Shown here: piece by piece, positions 5,342 to 6,087 of the stretch
Position numbering within the stretch: the stretch's first letter is position 1
Layout: each line of letters starts with the position of its first letter
Assembly: GCA_031283985.1 (NCBI GenBank)
Contig: JAITAQ010000060.1
Span: 1-6,087 of the forward strand
Length of the DNA: 6,087 nucleotides
Origin: Endomicrobium sp.
GTDB lineage: Bacteria > Elusimicrobiota > Endomicrobiia > Endomicrobiales > Endomicrobiaceae
Direction of reading: 5' to 3'
The notes under the pieces: generated by a model
What the model saw: the letters and a program-made list of their open reading frames with translations, nothing else
Databases searched by the model: none
Told to the model about the DNA's origin: nothing
Position numbers and translations under genes: made by a program

Positions 5342-6087
5342 TTTTTTAAAACTATTCTCTTTACCTTTTTAGAATCAGCATTTTGAATTTTTATTAAATA
5401 GCCGTTCCAGTTAATTTTTTCATTATTTTTTGGTATTCTTCCAAACATTTCTAAAATCCATCCATTAACAGTTGAATAGTTTCCTTCTGGAATACCCAGA
5501 TTGAGTTCGTCATTAACATTTGTTATTGACACATATGCCTGTATAATATGTTTGTTGCCTTTAGTTGATATTATACTTTTTTCCCTAAAATCATGTTCGT
5601 CCCAAACATCTCCAACAATTTCTTCTAATAAATCCTCTATTGAAGCAACTCCTATTGTGTATCCAAACTCGTCAACTATCACAGCTATATGATGCCGTCC
5701 TGTTTTAAACTCTTTAAGAACTTTGCTGATTTTTGCATTTTCAGGAGCAAAATACGCTGGACGGATTAAGTCTTCAATAATTATAATATTGGAATTACGC
5801 CAAGCGACAGCTAAATCTTTTGTATATATTATCCCTATAACATTGCTGATATTTTTGCTGTACACAGGAACTCTTGAATACTTTGTGTTAATAATCTTTT
5901 TAATCATCTCATCTTTGGATAGAGCTATGTTCACGGCAAAAATATCGGAAACAGTCACCATTACTTGGGAGACTTTCATATTTTTGAAATCCATTATATT
6001 GCTTACAAGTTCCCTAGAATCATCCGAAAGAGGAGAAGTGTTTTTATCTGACAACAAAAAATCTATTTCGTCGGCTTTGATATGCCT
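5326..6087 (-). CDS. CBS-domain protein of the CorC/HlyC (TlyC) family, 5' end outside window
   Basis: The visible C-terminal 253 residues read in one frame to the window edge, where RHIKADEID continues upstream; the TTG at 6055-6057 is internal, not a start. The order is the end of the linker to the CBS region, a CBS pair (about visible residues 37-92, MKVSQVMVTVSD to YTKDL, and 105-160, ending VDEFGYTIGVASIEDLLEEI and VGDVWDEHD), and a CorC/HlyC-associated domain (about 175-250, with YSTVNGWILEMFGRIP). The VDEFG...EDLLEEIVGD...DE run is diagnostic for the family. Full members may carry an N-terminal DUF21 membrane domain (CNNM/CorC/TlyC-like, linked to Mg2+/Co2+ handling) or may be soluble; which applies cannot be seen here. 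It overlaps recO by 16 bases, so the two are co-transcribed. The usual MVPR motif in CBS1 is MVTV here. Its transport role is inference from the family. Confidence 0.88.
   Translation of the reverse strand, partial: RHIKADEIDFLLSDKNTSPLSDDSRELVSNIMDFKNMKVSQVMVTVSDIFAVNIALSKDEMIKKIINTKYSRVPVYSKNISNVIGIIYTKDLAVAWRNSNIIIIEDLIRPAYFAPENAKISKVLKEFKTGRHHIAVIVDEFGYTIGVASIEDLLEEIVGDVWDEHDFREKSIISTKGNKHIIQAYVSITNVNDELNLGIPEGNYSTVNGWILEMFGRIPKNNEKINWNGYLIKIQNADSKKVKRIVLKKCTIQ

Noticed and set aside
6055..6057. TTG as the start codon of the CBS-domain protein.
   Set aside because: The frame continues open to the window edge with family-like sequence, and the protein would otherwise lack its usual upstream part; the gene is cut by the window.
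1..6087. Possible mobile element, prophage or CRISPR array.
   Set aside because: No transposase, integrase, terminal inverted repeats, regularly spaced repeats or tRNA attachment site were found on either strand.

Overview
The window is about two-thirds A+T. It carries five recognisable protein genes, all on the minus strand, plus a plus-strand stretch of decayed coding sequence at the left edge. The low G+C, strong Shine-Dalgarno sites, long A/T-rich spacers and broken genes beside intact housekeeping genes suggest a host-associated bacterium undergoing genome reduction. My best guess, from general resemblance only, is an Elusimicrobiota/Endomicrobium-like gut symbiont; no search was possible to test this.

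Layout, left to right. Positions 1-852 hold plus-strand remnants: an open stretch with an internal stop (1-150), a short fragment without a start (197-331), and a former exported protein of about 168 residues broken by an in-frame TAG and a frameshift (345-852). A weak terminator-like hairpin follows. Positions 1012-2319 encode a sodium:neurotransmitter-symporter-family amino acid transporter. Positions 2433-2777 encode a PII signal protein and 2816-4045 an ammonium channel. Because these read leftward, the order of transcription is amtB, glnK, then the transporter. A 639-base spacer (4046-4684) contains a near-consensus promoter for amtB, a possible 51-residue gene with its own candidate promoter, and two hairpins. 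Positions 4685-5341 encode RecO and 5326-6087 the C-terminal part of a CorC/HlyC-type CBS-domain protein that runs off the window; these two overlap by 16 bases.

How they work together: AmtB and the PII protein form the standard ammonium-uptake and nitrogen-sensing pair, with PII plugging the channel when nitrogen is plentiful. This PII lacks the uridylylation tyrosine but keeps the pore-plugging arginine and the effector-binding residues, so it probably acts by direct ligand sensing. The neighbouring Na+-coupled transporter may add amino acid uptake. CorC and RecO form a housekeeping pair unrelated to nitrogen. I see no phage module, CRISPR array, insertion sequence, tRNA or rRNA, and no convincing new multi-gene system. 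The points most worth checking are the altered gate residues of the transporter, the unmodifiable PII, the candidate small gene at 4342-4497, and the broken exported protein.
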